The notes under the pieces: model-generated | Database searches by the model: none | Seen by the model: the letters and a program-made list of their open reading frames with translations, nothing else | Told to the model about the DNA's origin: nothing | Shown: positions 37,646 through 46,329 of the stretch, piece by piece | How positions within the stretch are numbered: position 1 is the first letter of the stretch | Layout of the letters: each line of letters starts with the position of its first letter | NCBI RefSeq assembly: GCF_000316625.1 | Contig: NC_019676.1 | Coordinates: 2,033,001 to 2,097,000 of the forward strand | Direction of reading: 5' to 3' | Source of the DNA: Nostoc sp. PCC 7107 | GTDB lineage: Bacteria; Cyanobacteriota; Cyanobacteriia; Cyanobacteriales; Nostocaceae | DNA length: 64,000 nucleotides | Translations under genes and position numbers: made by a program

Positions 37646-39907
37646 ATGAGTCCTGAAGACATCACTGCTCAAACTACTTCTGGAAACAACCATGACCAAC
37701 CGATTCATCTCTCTGGGTCGATACAGCCGCATGGTTTATTACTCGCACTCAATGCTGAGTTAGAAATTTGGCAAGTTAGCAACAACACTCAGAAATATTT
37801 GGATAAACAACCCCAAGAGTTACTTGGTCAACAATTGAGTTGTTTACTGGCTACTCCACAAATAATAGCCATTGAACAGTGTTTAGAGAAAAAAATTGGT
37901 AGTTTCACAACTTTTAAAATACCCATTACAACTATCAATGGAGAACAATATTTTGATGGGGTTGTTCATCGGACAAGCAATGCTTTAATTGTGGAACTAG
38001 AGCCAAGAGACAGTAATGATGAGGTAAGTTTTTTAGGTTTTTATAGTTTGGTGAGTGAAGCGATCGCCAAATTACAAAATACCTCCAACCTGGAAGAGTT
38101 TCTGCATTTAGTAGCTACAGAATACCGCAAAATCACTGCTTTTGACCGAGTGATGGTTTATCAATTTGACGAGCAAGGTGCGGGTGCGGTGGTTGCGGAA
38201 GTCAAACGCGAAGATTTACCGCCTTATTTGGGACTTCACTATCCGGCTACAGATATTCCTGAACCTGCAAGACAGCTATATACTCAATGTTTGCAGCGAT
38301 TTATCCCCAATTTCTCAGCCCAATCTGTGGAGTTGATCACACAAAATTCACCCGACACTACACCCGTTGATTTAAGCTGGGCTGGATTGCGGAGTGTTGA
38401 CCCTTGCTGTGTTACATATCATCAAAATATGGGTGCAGCAGCTATTTTGGTGATTGCTTTAATTAAAAATCAGCAGTTATGGGGGTTAATTTCTTGTCAT
38501 CATCAAACACCCAAGTATCTAACTTATGAAGTGCGGAAAATCTGCGAATTGTTAGGACAAATTGTCTCCTTAGAGTTAGGACATAAAGTCATTCACTCAG
38601 AATTAGACTATGAAGTCCGGCTGAAATCTCTCCAGGCGGAATTTGTCGAGTTAATTTCTCAAGCAGATAATTTTATTGATGCGCTAATTAAACCGCAACC
38701 GAGTTTATTATCTCTGGTGAGTGCCACTGGGGCGGCGGTATGCCTAGATAATGAAATTACCCTGGTGGGTGCAACACCAAATATAGAACAAGTGCGATCG
38801 CTAATTATTTGGGTAGACAGTCAAATTAGCAATCGCATTTTTACCACCGATTCTCTACCGAAACAGTACCCAGAGGCGATTGAATTTAAACATACCGCCA
38901 GTGGCTTACTGTTGTTACGCATTTCCCAAATCCAGCGTTATTATATTCTCTGGTTTCGCCCAGAAGTTGTACAAACTATTAATTGGGCGGGAAATCCCAA
39001 CACATCAATTCAGGTACAGACGGATGGTAGCGTTATTTTTTGTCCGCGCACATCCTTTGAAAAGTGGCAAGAAATAGTCCAATTAACTTCTCTACCTTGG
39101 AAACAGTCTGAGATTGATAACGCGTTGGCTTTAAAAAATGCGATCGTCGGGATTGTCCTTTCCAAAGCGGAAGAGTTAGCCAAAATCAATCAAGAACTAG
39201 AACGCAGTAACCACGAACTTGCATCCTTTGCTTATGCGGCTTCTCACGACCTTAAAGAACCCTTGCGCGGCATTTATAACTTCTCGACAATTTTAATCGA
39301 AGATTATGCCCAAGTTCTTGATGAAGATGGCATTGACTACTTACAGACTGTACTTTCTTTGTCTGTGCGGATGGAAACTCTGATTAATTCCCTGTTACGT
39401 CTCTCACAACTAGGACAAACAGAACTCCATCTCCAACTTACCGATCTCAATGAATTATTGAATCAAGTAATAGATGTGATTAGTGCTAGTCGTCATGACG
39501 CTGAACTTGATATTCAGATTCCTCGCCCTTTACCAACAGTTCAGTGTGACGCAGTATTAATCAACGACGTTTTTACTAATTTGATGATCAATGCTTTGAA
39601 ATATAACGATAAATCAGAGCCATCAGTTGAAATTGGCTTTATCAGTGAACAGGAATCAGATAAACTCCCAAAATCTGCCGTATTTCCTGTTTTTTATGTC
39701 AAAGATAACGGTATTGGCATTCAAGCGCATCATTACCAAACTATCTTTCGCCTATTTAAACGGCTACACTCTCAAGAAAAGTATGGCGGAGGAACGGGAG
39801 CAGGACTCGCCATTTCTAAAAAAATTGTTGAGTTACACAACGGTCAAATTTGGGTTGAATCCAGTATGGGTGATGGTTCTACCTTTTATTTCACTTTGCG
39901 AGAATAG
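37646..39907 (+). CDS. Phytochrome histidine kinase (PAS-GAF-PHY-HK) with Cys-Cys chromophore site
   Basis: Phytochrome of 753 residues. The PAS domain has HLSGSIQPHGLLLAL; the GAF domain has YPATDIPEPAR (the Asp of the PASDIP motif is kept), the bilin-site SVDPCCVTYHQNMG and ISCHHQTPK. The PHY domain has the tongue PRTSF motif. The kinase has phospho-His534 (SHDLKEPLRG) and GGGTGAGLAIS. Cys254 aligns with the bilin-binding Cys259 of Cph1, and the next residue, normally His260, is Cys255. The N-terminal Cys used by bacteriophytochromes is absent (SGNNHDQPIH), so attachment through the GAF cysteine to phycocyanobilin is likely. It precedes an Rcp-type regulator by 44 bp, its probable phosphorelay partner. 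Confidence 0.93.
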   Translation: MSPEDITAQTTSGNNHDQPIHLSGSIQPHGLLLALNAELEIWQVSNNTQKYLDKQPQELLGQQLSCLLATPQIIAIEQCLEKKIGSFTTFKIPITTINGEQYFDGVVHRTSNALIVELEPRDSNDEVSFLGFYSLVSEAIAKLQNTSNLEEFLHLVATEYRKITAFDRVMVYQFDEQGAGAVVAEVKREDLPPYLGLHYPATDIPEPARQLYTQCLQRFIPNFSAQSVELITQNSPDTTPVDLSWAGLRSVDPCCVTYHQNMGAAAILVIALIKNQQLWGLISCHHQTPKYLTYEVRKICELLGQIVSLELGHKVIHSELDYEVRLKSLQAEFVELISQADNFIDALIKPQPSLLSLVSATGAAVCLDNEITLVGATPNIEQVRSLIIWVDSQISNRIFTTDSLPKQYPEAIEFKHTASGLLLLRISQIQRYYILWFRPEVVQTINWAGNPNTSIQVQTDGSVIFCPRTSFEKWQEIVQLTSLPWKQSEIDNALALKNAIVGIVLSKAEELAKINQELERSNHELASFAYAASHDLKEPLRGIYNFSTILIEDYAQVLDEDGIDYLQTVLSLSVRMETLINSLLRLSQLGQTELHLQLTDLNELLNQVIDVISASRHDAELDIQIPRPLPTVQCDAVLINDVFTNLMINALKYNDKSEPSVEIGFISEQESDKLPKSAVFPVFYVKDNGIGIQAHHYQTIFRLFKRLHSQEKYGGGTGAGLAISKKIVELHNGQIWVESSMGDGSTFYFTLRE

Positions 39908-39951
39908 TTTAAGATAATTAAAATTTTTTGTTACATTTTTTAAAATCTCTG

Positions 39952-40401
39952 ATGACGAAAAAACTTAACAAACCTCTGTTGGTTGTTGAGGATAGCAATG
40001 AAGACTTTAAAGTGTTGCAACGCCTGATGCGGCGGTTGGCTGTCCAGAACCCCATATACAGATGTACTAATGGGGATGAGGTTTTAGACTTGCTTTATCA
40101 AGAAGAAAGTTCGCAAAACCCTAACAGCATACCAACGCCTTCTGTCATTTTGCTTGACCTGAATTTACCGGGTATTGATGGCCGTGACATCCTCGAACGG
40201 CTCAAGCAAGATATGTGTTTAAAAAAAATCCCCATTGTGGTTTTTACCACATCATCCAACCCCAAAGACATTGAATTTTGCTACCAAAAGGGGGCTAATG
40301 GCTATTTAGTCAAGCCGATGGATGCTCAAGAACTACAAAAGACGGTTCAAGCATTTGTTGACTATTGGTTGGAGAGTAATACAGTGCCACCTGGGGATTA
40401 A
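39952..40401 (+). CDS. rcpA: Rcp1-type response regulator
   Basis: Single receiver domain of 149 residues with the extended loops typical of Rcp regulators that pair with cyanobacterial phytochromes. It has acidic residues ED at 13-14, phospho-acceptor Asp69 (VILLDLNLPGIDG), Thr-rich VFTTSSNPKD and Lys in LVKPMD. The ATG at 39952 is used rather than a TTG at 39928. Directly after the phytochrome gene, it very probably receives phosphate from His534. A strong terminator follows. Confidence 0.9.
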   Translation: MTKKLNKPLLVVEDSNEDFKVLQRLMRRLAVQNPIYRCTNGDEVLDLLYQEESSQNPNSIPTPSVILLDLNLPGIDGRDILERLKQDMCLKKIPIVVFTTSSNPKDIEFCYQKGANGYLVKPMDAQELQKTVQAFVDYWLESNTVPPGD

Positions 40402-40410
40402 AAGTTAAAG

Positions 40411-40444
40411 GTAGAGTGGGCAAAGTTTGCCCACTCTACTTTTC
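40411..40444 (+). terminator. Strong intrinsic terminator after the Rcp-like gene
   Basis: GTAGAGTGGGCAA (40411-40423) pairs with TTGCCCACTCTAC (40427-40439), followed by TTTTCT. It ends the phytochrome-Rcp transcript. Confidence 0.88.
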
Positions 40445-40556
40445 TATACCTGAAAGTTTAAGATTTTATTTATATTTTTGTAATGATTAATTAACAATTG
40501 CAGTAATGTATGGGATTCTGAATGAAGGAGTGTAAACATTCTCCCCCATTCTTAAT

Positions 40557-42278
40557 ATGCCGGACACCTGGACGCTACTCATCATTGATGATTGTGCCGA
40601 GGATCGGAAAATTTATCGTCGATATCTCTTAAAAGATCCTCAAAATTCATATCAGATATTCGAGGCCGATTCTGCGGAAGAAGGGCTGGCTTTGTGCCAA
40701 TCAATCCATTGTGACGTGATTTTGCTGGATTTTTGCCTACCTGATATGAGTGGGTTAGATTTGCTGGAGCGTTTGAAAAAGCGTAAGGTTGAAGCCCCTG
40801 TATCCATAATTATGTTGACAGGGCGTGGTGATGAAGCAGTTGCAGTACAAGCAATGAAACGAGGCGCGTATGATTATTTAGTTAAGCAGCACCTCCAGTT
40901 AGATGTATTACAATTAGCAGTCCGCAATGCCATTAAACAATCTTGCCTAGAAGTTAAACTCAGCAAAACGCAAGAACGACAGCGTTTAATTGCTACGACA
41001 GCACTTCGTATTCGCCAGTCGCTGAATCTAGAAGAAATTCTGCATACGGCTGTTGTTGAAGTCCAGCAACTTTTGAAGTGCGATCGCGTGATGGTCTATC
41101 AGTTTACTTCTGATATGGATGGTAAGATAGTCGCATCATCTGGAGAACCTGAGCAAATATGCGATCGCCTCTGGGATACTTGCTATCAAGAAGAAAGCAG
41201 CTTTGTCACTACACAAGTAGCTCATAGTAGCGTCACAACTAAACAAAAAAATTTAGTTGTGGCTTACAGCAATCTTGGCGAAAATCATCATTGGCGATGC
41301 AGAATTTCCCATAACCATGAAGCGAGTTTGAGCCATTTGTGTTTTCATATAAAAGAACAACTAAATGCTCAAGCAAATCTGGTAGTTCCCATTAATCTGA
41401 ACCAAAACAATAACCCCAATCCAAAACTTTGGGGATTTTTGATTGCTCAACCTACTTCTGAAGATAGACTATGGCCAGATGACGAAGTAGAGATTCTCAA
41501 TCAAGTATCCGTCCAATTAGCGATCGCTATTCAACAAGCAGAACTATTAGCGATGACTCAAGCCGCATTAGTCAAAGAAAAGGAACTCAACAAATTTAAA
41601 TCTCAAATCGTCACCACAGTTTCTCACGAATACCGCACACCCTTAGCTTCCATCTTGGCTGCTGCATCAACAATTAAGCAGAACGGCGCACAACTGAATG
41701 AGTCGAGAAAAAATCGCTTCTTGCAAATCATTGAGCAAAAAGCTAGGCATCTTTCCAAACTAGTGGATGATATGCTGTTAGTCCATCAACTCGAACTCGA
41801 CAAAACAAAATTTAAGCCGCAGCAGCTAGATTTACTGCAATTTATTTCCGAGTTAATCGAAGATCAGCAAGAAGTATTAGGCGATCGCCATGAACTAATT
41901 TTACAGGTTACAGGCAATCATCAAAACTTTTGGGGCGATCGCGGACTTTTACGGCAAATATTGTTGAATTTATTATCCAATGCCATCAAATATTCACCAG
42001 CAGGCGGCAATATAGAAATTTATCTGAATGGTAAAGAATCCGAAATTCTCATAGAAATTCAAGATAAAGGCATTGGTATTCCTGTAGCAGATCAAGAAAA
42101 CCTGTTCAAATCCTTCAGTCGTGGGAGTAATGTTGACACCATCCCAGGAACAGGTTTGGGCTTAGTAATTACTAAAGCCTGTGTAGAGTTACATGGCGGC
42201 AGTATTAGTTTATCTAGTCAAGAAGGACAGGGAACTAAAGTTACCATTAGGTTGCCAAGGCAGCATTCTAACTCGTAA
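40557..42278 (+). CDS. REC-GAF-histidine kinase
   Basis: Protein of 573 residues: receiver (DD at 11-12, Asp58 in VILLDFCLPD, LVKQH), then a GAF domain (about 150-335), then HisKA with His357 (VSHEYRTPLASIL) and a HATPase with GTGLGLVITKA. The GAF resembles the bilin-binding phytochrome/CBCR type in CDRVMVYQF, AQANLVVPI and LAIAIQQAELL. The usual chromophore Cys position seems occupied by Leu and a Cys follows one residue later (SHLCFHIKEQL), so bilin attachment is uncertain. The receiver could accept phosphate from the neighbouring phytochrome system. It has its own gap upstream after a terminator. Confidence 0.87.
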   Translation: MPDTWTLLIIDDCAEDRKIYRRYLLKDPQNSYQIFEADSAEEGLALCQSIHCDVILLDFCLPDMSGLDLLERLKKRKVEAPVSIIMLTGRGDEAVAVQAMKRGAYDYLVKQHLQLDVLQLAVRNAIKQSCLEVKLSKTQERQRLIATTALRIRQSLNLEEILHTAVVEVQQLLKCDRVMVYQFTSDMDGKIVASSGEPEQICDRLWDTCYQEESSFVTTQVAHSSVTTKQKNLVVAYSNLGENHHWRCRISHNHEASLSHLCFHIKEQLNAQANLVVPINLNQNNNPNPKLWGFLIAQPTSEDRLWPDDEVEILNQVSVQLAIAIQQAELLAMTQAALVKEKELNKFKSQIVTTVSHEYRTPLASILAAASTIKQNGAQLNESRKNRFLQIIEQKARHLSKLVDDMLLVHQLELDKTKFKPQQLDLLQFISELIEDQQEVLGDRHELILQVTGNHQNFWGDRGLLRQILLNLLSNAIKYSPAGGNIEIYLNGKESEILIEIQDKGIGIPVADQENLFKSFSRGSNVDTIPGTGLGLVITKACVELHGGSISLSSQEGQGTKVTIRLPRQHSNS

Positions 42279-42533
42279 TTCATATTTTATCCGGTGTGCA
42301 ACTTTCTCTCTCACCTAAACCCCAATCCCTTCTCTAGAACACTAATTAAGTAATCCTGGAAAAAACTCTTCAATGTTTGGAGGTAGGTATACTTTGCAAT
42401 CCGGATAAAAATTATTAATTTTTGTTAAATTATATGATATTTTTGTAACAGGTCACGAAAGCTTGAACGTCTAAACGCTCTTGCCCACGTCCTTTTGCTA
42501 GTTGTAAATACAATTAAGGTTAGGTGTGTAAAT

Positions 42534-43493
42534 ATGCCAATTACAATAGACTCGGCTCGTGGTATTTTTCCAGAAACCCTATCTGCTGATGCAGTACCAG
42601 CCACAATTGCTAGATTTAAGCAACTCAGTGCAGAAGATCAGCTGGCATGGACTTGGTTTGCTTATTTAGAAATGGGTAAAACAATTACTATTGCGGCTCC
42701 AGGCGCTGCTCGTATGCAGTTTGCCGAAGGAACTCTCGATCAAATTCGGAAAATGACTTTTCCTGAGCAAAGTCAGGTGATGTGCGATCTAGCCAACAAT
42801 GCTGATACTCCTATTTGTCGTACCTATGCTACTTGGTCAGCAAACATCAAACTAGGGTTCTGGTATCAACTTGGAGTATGGATGGATCAAGGTATCGTTG
42901 CTCCCATCCCTGCTGGTTATCAGCTCTCTGCCAATGCTTCAGCAGTACTGCAAGCAGTTAGAGAACTGGATCAAGGACAACAAATTACCGTCTTACGCAA
43001 TTCTGTAGTTGATATGGGATTTGATCCTAACAAGTTGGGCGACTATACCAGAGTCGCTGAACCTGTTGTTGCGCCTAAGGATGTGTCGCAACGCACTCAA
43101 GTCACCATTGAAGGACTGACAAATGCAACAGTGCTGAGTTATATGGACAACCTTAATGCCAATGATTTTGGGGCATTAATTGATTTGTTCGCACCTGATG
43201 CAGCTTTGCAACCTCCTTTCCAAAGACCAATCGTTGGCAGAGATGCTATTCTGCGATTTTTTAACGAAGAATGCCAAAACCTCAGCTTGCTTCCAGAACG
43301 AGGTGTTGCTGAACCAGCAGAAGAGGGTTACACCCAAATCAAAGTTACAGGTAAAGTCCAAACTCCTTGGTTTGGCGCTGGTGTCGGGATGAATATGGCT
43401 TGGCGATTTTTAATTAATCCTAAAGGCAAAATTTTCTTTGTAGCAATTGATTTGTTGGCATCTCCTAAAGAACTATTAAATTTAGTTCGCTAG
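42534..43493 (+). CDS. ocp: Orange carotenoid protein (OCP1-type)
   Basis: Full-length OCP of 319 residues. It binds a ketocarotenoid, turns red in blue-green light and quenches phycobilisome energy. It aligns without gaps to Synechocystis OCP as I recall it: MPITIDSARGIFPETL start, all-helical N-domain, linker DMGFDPNKLGDY..VAEPVV, NTF2-like C-domain ending AIDLLASPKELLNLVR. The residues surrounding Tyr201 and Trp288 and the Arg155 of the interdomain salt bridge (VLRNSVVD) are in place, though residue counts were not checked by alignment. The presence of FRP downstream fits OCP1. The start was moved to 42534 where the family N-terminus begins. Confidence 0.97.
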   Translation: MPITIDSARGIFPETLSADAVPATIARFKQLSAEDQLAWTWFAYLEMGKTITIAAPGAARMQFAEGTLDQIRKMTFPEQSQVMCDLANNADTPICRTYATWSANIKLGFWYQLGVWMDQGIVAPIPAGYQLSANASAVLQAVRELDQGQQITVLRNSVVDMGFDPNKLGDYTRVAEPVVAPKDVSQRTQVTIEGLTNATVLSYMDNLNANDFGALIDLFAPDAALQPPFQRPIVGRDAILRFFNEECQNLSLLPERGVAEPAEEGYTQIKVTGKVQTPWFGAGVGMNMAWRFLINPKGKIFFVAIDLLASPKELLNLVR

Positions 43494-43533
43494 AAGAAGT
43501 ACTGGCTAATAGCTATACCTTGAATGATTGTGT

Positions 43534-43567
43534 GAGCGCTCTCTAGTCAAGGGCGCTCCTATTTTTT
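43534..43567 (+). terminator. Terminator between ocp and frp
   Basis: GAGCGC (43534-43539) pairs with GCGCTC (43553-43558), followed by TATTTTTT. It suggests that ocp and frp are separately transcribed or partly read through. Confidence 0.8.
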
Positions 43568-43621
43568 GCAGCAAATGACCCATTGATAAAACAATTAAAC
43601 GTATAAATTTTAAGGTTCGGA

Positions 43622-43948
43622 ATGCAAGTGAGTGAAATTGAATGGTCTAAGACCGAGGAAGATATAGCTAAGCAAGCGTTTGAAAAAGCATATCAACGAG
43701 AAATTGAGGCGGTGATCCAAGAAGTTCAGCAAAGATCCAAGATGATGACACAGGCTGATGAAATGTGGCAGTTACACGATTTCTTAAGTGCTAGAAGGCA
43801 TGAAATAGATGGTAAATACGAATACAGATATTCAGTTCTCATCTTTGTCTTTGCTAGGTTGATTAAAGAGGGTTGGCTACATCTCAACGAACTACAGGGA
43901 CTGGAAAAAGATAAGTTGACCAAAGTAGCCGTTATGACTCGGATGTAA
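43622..43948 (+). CDS. frp: Fluorescence recovery protein
   Basis: Protein of 108 residues, the helical dimeric protein that returns active red OCP to the orange form and detaches it from phycobilisomes. The conserved patch WQLHDFLSARRHEIDGKY is present: Trp49, His52, Asp53 and Arg59 correspond to W50, H53, D54 and R60 of Synechocystis FRP. Its position directly after ocp is the usual cyanobacterial arrangement. A terminator hairpin follows. Confidence 0.96.
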   Translation: MQVSEIEWSKTEEDIAKQAFEKAYQREIEAVIQEVQQRSKMMTQADEMWQLHDFLSARRHEIDGKYEYRYSVLIFVFARLIKEGWLHLNELQGLEKDKLTKVAVMTRM

Positions 43949-43974
43949 AAGGCGACCCAGCCGCATACTTGATA

Positions 43975-44015
43975 GCAGCAGACAAACAGAAATGTTTTCT
44001 GCTGCATTTCTTTTG
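43975..44015 (+). terminator. Terminator after frp
   Basis: GCAGCAGA (43975-43982) pairs with TCTGCTGC (43998-44005), followed by ATTTCTTTT. Confidence 0.75.
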
Positions 44016-44115
44016 TACCAGCACTTTGATTAAATTCTGCAACGCAGCTTTTAATATGGTGCAAGATAGAATTTACGGTGGGCAGATTGCAACATACACC
44101 TATAAATTCCCAATT

Positions 44116-45387
44116 ATGAATAATCACGAACTCTATTTTCAGGGGTTAGAAAAAGCCAAACAAAAAGATTATGCTGGGGCGATCGCAGATTTTAGCCAAG
44201 TAATACAGCTGATGCCATTTGATGCAGAGGCGTATTTGCACAGAGGTTTGGCGTATTATGATTCAGGGCAAATTCTTTTGGCAGTTTCCGATTATACCGA
44301 AGCCTTAAAAATTGATGCTAAATTTGTCGAAGCTTATTATAGTCGTGCATTAGCGCGAGTGGCGCTAAAAAACTTCCCTGGCGCGTTGGCTGATGTAGAA
44401 CAGGCGATTAATCTGCGTAGTAATCATGCCGCAGCTTATAATTTGCGGGGAATAGTGCGCCGCAAACAAGGATTTATTCAAGATGCGATCGCTAGTTTTA
44501 AACAAGCCGCAGAATTATATTTACAACAACAAGATAAAGAAAATTGTCGTCTCTGTCTAGAACAAATTAAACAGCTAAAACCTCCAGTTAAAGCAGCCGT
44601 ACAAGTGCAAAATTCGGTAACTGCACCTATCATCTCTACCAAAGATTATTTTACGCAACTATTAGACAAAGCCGAAAAGGGAGATACACGGGAGGCGATC
44701 GCCGATTTAAACTGGGTATTACAAGCAGATCCTCAAGATGCTCAAGCTTATTGCTGTCGAGGTGTGGTGCGTTGCAAAATGGGGAATTATCGTGAAGCTA
44801 TAGCCGATTTTAACCAAGCACTGTTACTCAAGTTTCAAGATGCTATCGTCTATCGCAACCGAGGTAAAGCCCGTGCCTTTTTGGGAGATCATCAAGGTGC
44901 GATCGCCGATTTTAACCAAGCACTCAAAATGCAGCCTCAAGATGCTTTGATATATGTTGCCAGAGGCAATGTTTATCGAGCAATGGGTAATTATCTAGGG
45001 GCAATTCAAGATTATACCCAAGCTCTGCAAATTAATTCTGATGATGCCTCAGCTTATTACAATCGTGGCATTGCTCATACATTACTCGAAGAAATGCAAA
45101 GCGCGGTAGAAGATTATCAACGTGCAGCTAGTATTTATTGTGAACAAGAAGATTGGGATAATTACCAACAAGCTTTAAATAGTCTGCAAAAAATCCAGAC
45201 AACTTATCCTGAATCGAAAAAGCAAAAGTATAACTTATTACGCCAAAAACTTTTGCGCTTAGTTGGCGGTTATTGGGAAATTGCTCAACGATTAATTGAC
45301 CAAAAACAAGATTATTATCCAGGGATGTCAGATGATTGGTATATGCAAAAAGTGATTGAGGATTTAGAACGCGATCGCGGTAGATAA
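44116..45387 (+). CDS. TPR-repeat protein
   Basis: Protein of 423 residues made of about ten tetratricopeptide repeats in two blocks (residues about 1-150 and 180-360) of the pattern AY..RG.A....G....AIADF.QAL......, separated by a linker. A 60-residue C-terminal tail follows. TPRs are protein-binding scaffolds; no enzyme domain is present. The ATG at 44116 is preferred over upstream ATGs because it lies beyond the frp terminator and begins the first repeat, but it has no clear ribosome binding site. Confidence 0.85.
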   Translation: MNNHELYFQGLEKAKQKDYAGAIADFSQVIQLMPFDAEAYLHRGLAYYDSGQILLAVSDYTEALKIDAKFVEAYYSRALARVALKNFPGALADVEQAINLRSNHAAAYNLRGIVRRKQGFIQDAIASFKQAAELYLQQQDKENCRLCLEQIKQLKPPVKAAVQVQNSVTAPIISTKDYFTQLLDKAEKGDTREAIADLNWVLQADPQDAQAYCCRGVVRCKMGNYREAIADFNQALLLKFQDAIVYRNRGKARAFLGDHQGAIADFNQALKMQPQDALIYVARGNVYRAMGNYLGAIQDYTQALQINSDDASAYYNRGIAHTLLEEMQSAVEDYQRAASIYCEQEDWDNYQQALNSLQKIQTTYPESKKQKYNLLRQKLLRLVGGYWEIAQRLIDQKQDYYPGMSDDWYMQKVIEDLERDRGR

Positions 45388-46095
45388 TCACATAAATTAA
45401 CCAGCAAAATGCAGAAAATTATTGATTAATTAATGCTCAACTATAGTACTTAAATTTCATTGATAAACTATATGTAAGATGGGCATTTTCAGTCAAAATT
45501 GCCATTAACCTAGAATATAGAAGTGAATGCCCGCTTTACAGATGTCTAAGTTTTCGCAAATTATCAACAGACCAAATATCAGGACTTATGTCTAAACATT
45601 TGCTGGATAAGTATTGATTTTTCAGATGATGTAGATAAGAATAAATATAACTCTCATAAAGAGTAAGCGATCTTGGTGAAAACCTAACCTTATCCAATGT
45701 CCGAAGTCCGCAAATGCGGACTTTTTTTTGCAATAAATTGTTATTATTTGCAACACATATAAGAGCAGAAAATATTAGATTAGTTATGTCTACAAAATGA
45801 TTGATAAATATTGCTTTATCGGCGCAATTTAGAAAAAATAAAATGTCGTCTGACACATTTATTCCCCAGATCAGTAATAATTAAACCTTTTAGTTATATA
45901 GTTAGTCCGCTAAAGCGTATTTTATTTTTCATAAGAGTTCACGCCATTGGGACTTCCCATAAGATAGAGTCTCAAAAAACACCAACTTTTTTAAGTAAAG
46001 CTGATATTATCTTCAATATTTTTATACTTTTATGTATATAATTTCATATAAAACTAGCAAATATCATGCTATTTGCTATTTATGAGTAATAAGCT
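45388..46095. other. Long intergenic region holding a candidate small RNA
   Basis: About 700 bp with no supported protein gene. Apart from the small RNA candidate at 45658-45729, only AT-rich sequence is seen. Promoter sequence for the truncated gene at 46096 should lie at its right end. Confidence 0.5.
45658..45729 (+). ncRNA. Candidate small RNA (or orphan terminator)
   Basis: TATAAC at 45646-45651 precedes about 70 nt ending in a strong terminator: AAGTCCGC-aaat-GCGGACTT then T7 (45704-45729). The terminator lies 317 bp beyond the TPR stop codon, so it could also end a long TPR mRNA. No ORF with a ribosome binding site lies within. Confidence 0.4.
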
Positions 46096-46329
46096 ATGAC
46101 TATTCATCATCTTCAGTCTCGTTATCAGCATTCTTCTCTTTATGCTTTATGCCAATCTTATTCACAAAAAACTAGTATTGCAGTCGTTGTGATTGGCTGT
46201 GTTGTTCTTATGAGGTGGATGAAAGATATTACAGTTCTTAAGAGCGTTGTGCCGGGATGGGTAGCGATGAAAGTCAACACTGCTATCTGTTTGATTTTAG
46301 GAGGAACATCTTTATGGCTGGTTCCTTAA
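46096..46329 (+). pseudogene. N-terminal fragment of a membrane-anchored signalling protein
   Basis: 77 residues with one membrane helix (IAVVVIGCVVLM) and the motif KSVVPGWVAMKVNTAICLIL found at the start of the multi-TM sensor domain of cyanobacterial GGDEF/EAL and kinase proteins. It ends at TAA just after GTSLWLVP. The matching remainder of that sensor domain continues in another frame in the next gene, from SIAIHTAVAF. Several membrane helices expected between the two are missing, so this looks like an internal deletion of a few hundred bases that also changed frame near 46320. Confidence 0.7.

Noticed and set aside
45536-45856. 106-codon minus-strand ORF
   Set aside because: It runs through a plus-strand terminator hairpin, is rich in rare patterns and lacks a ribosome binding site.
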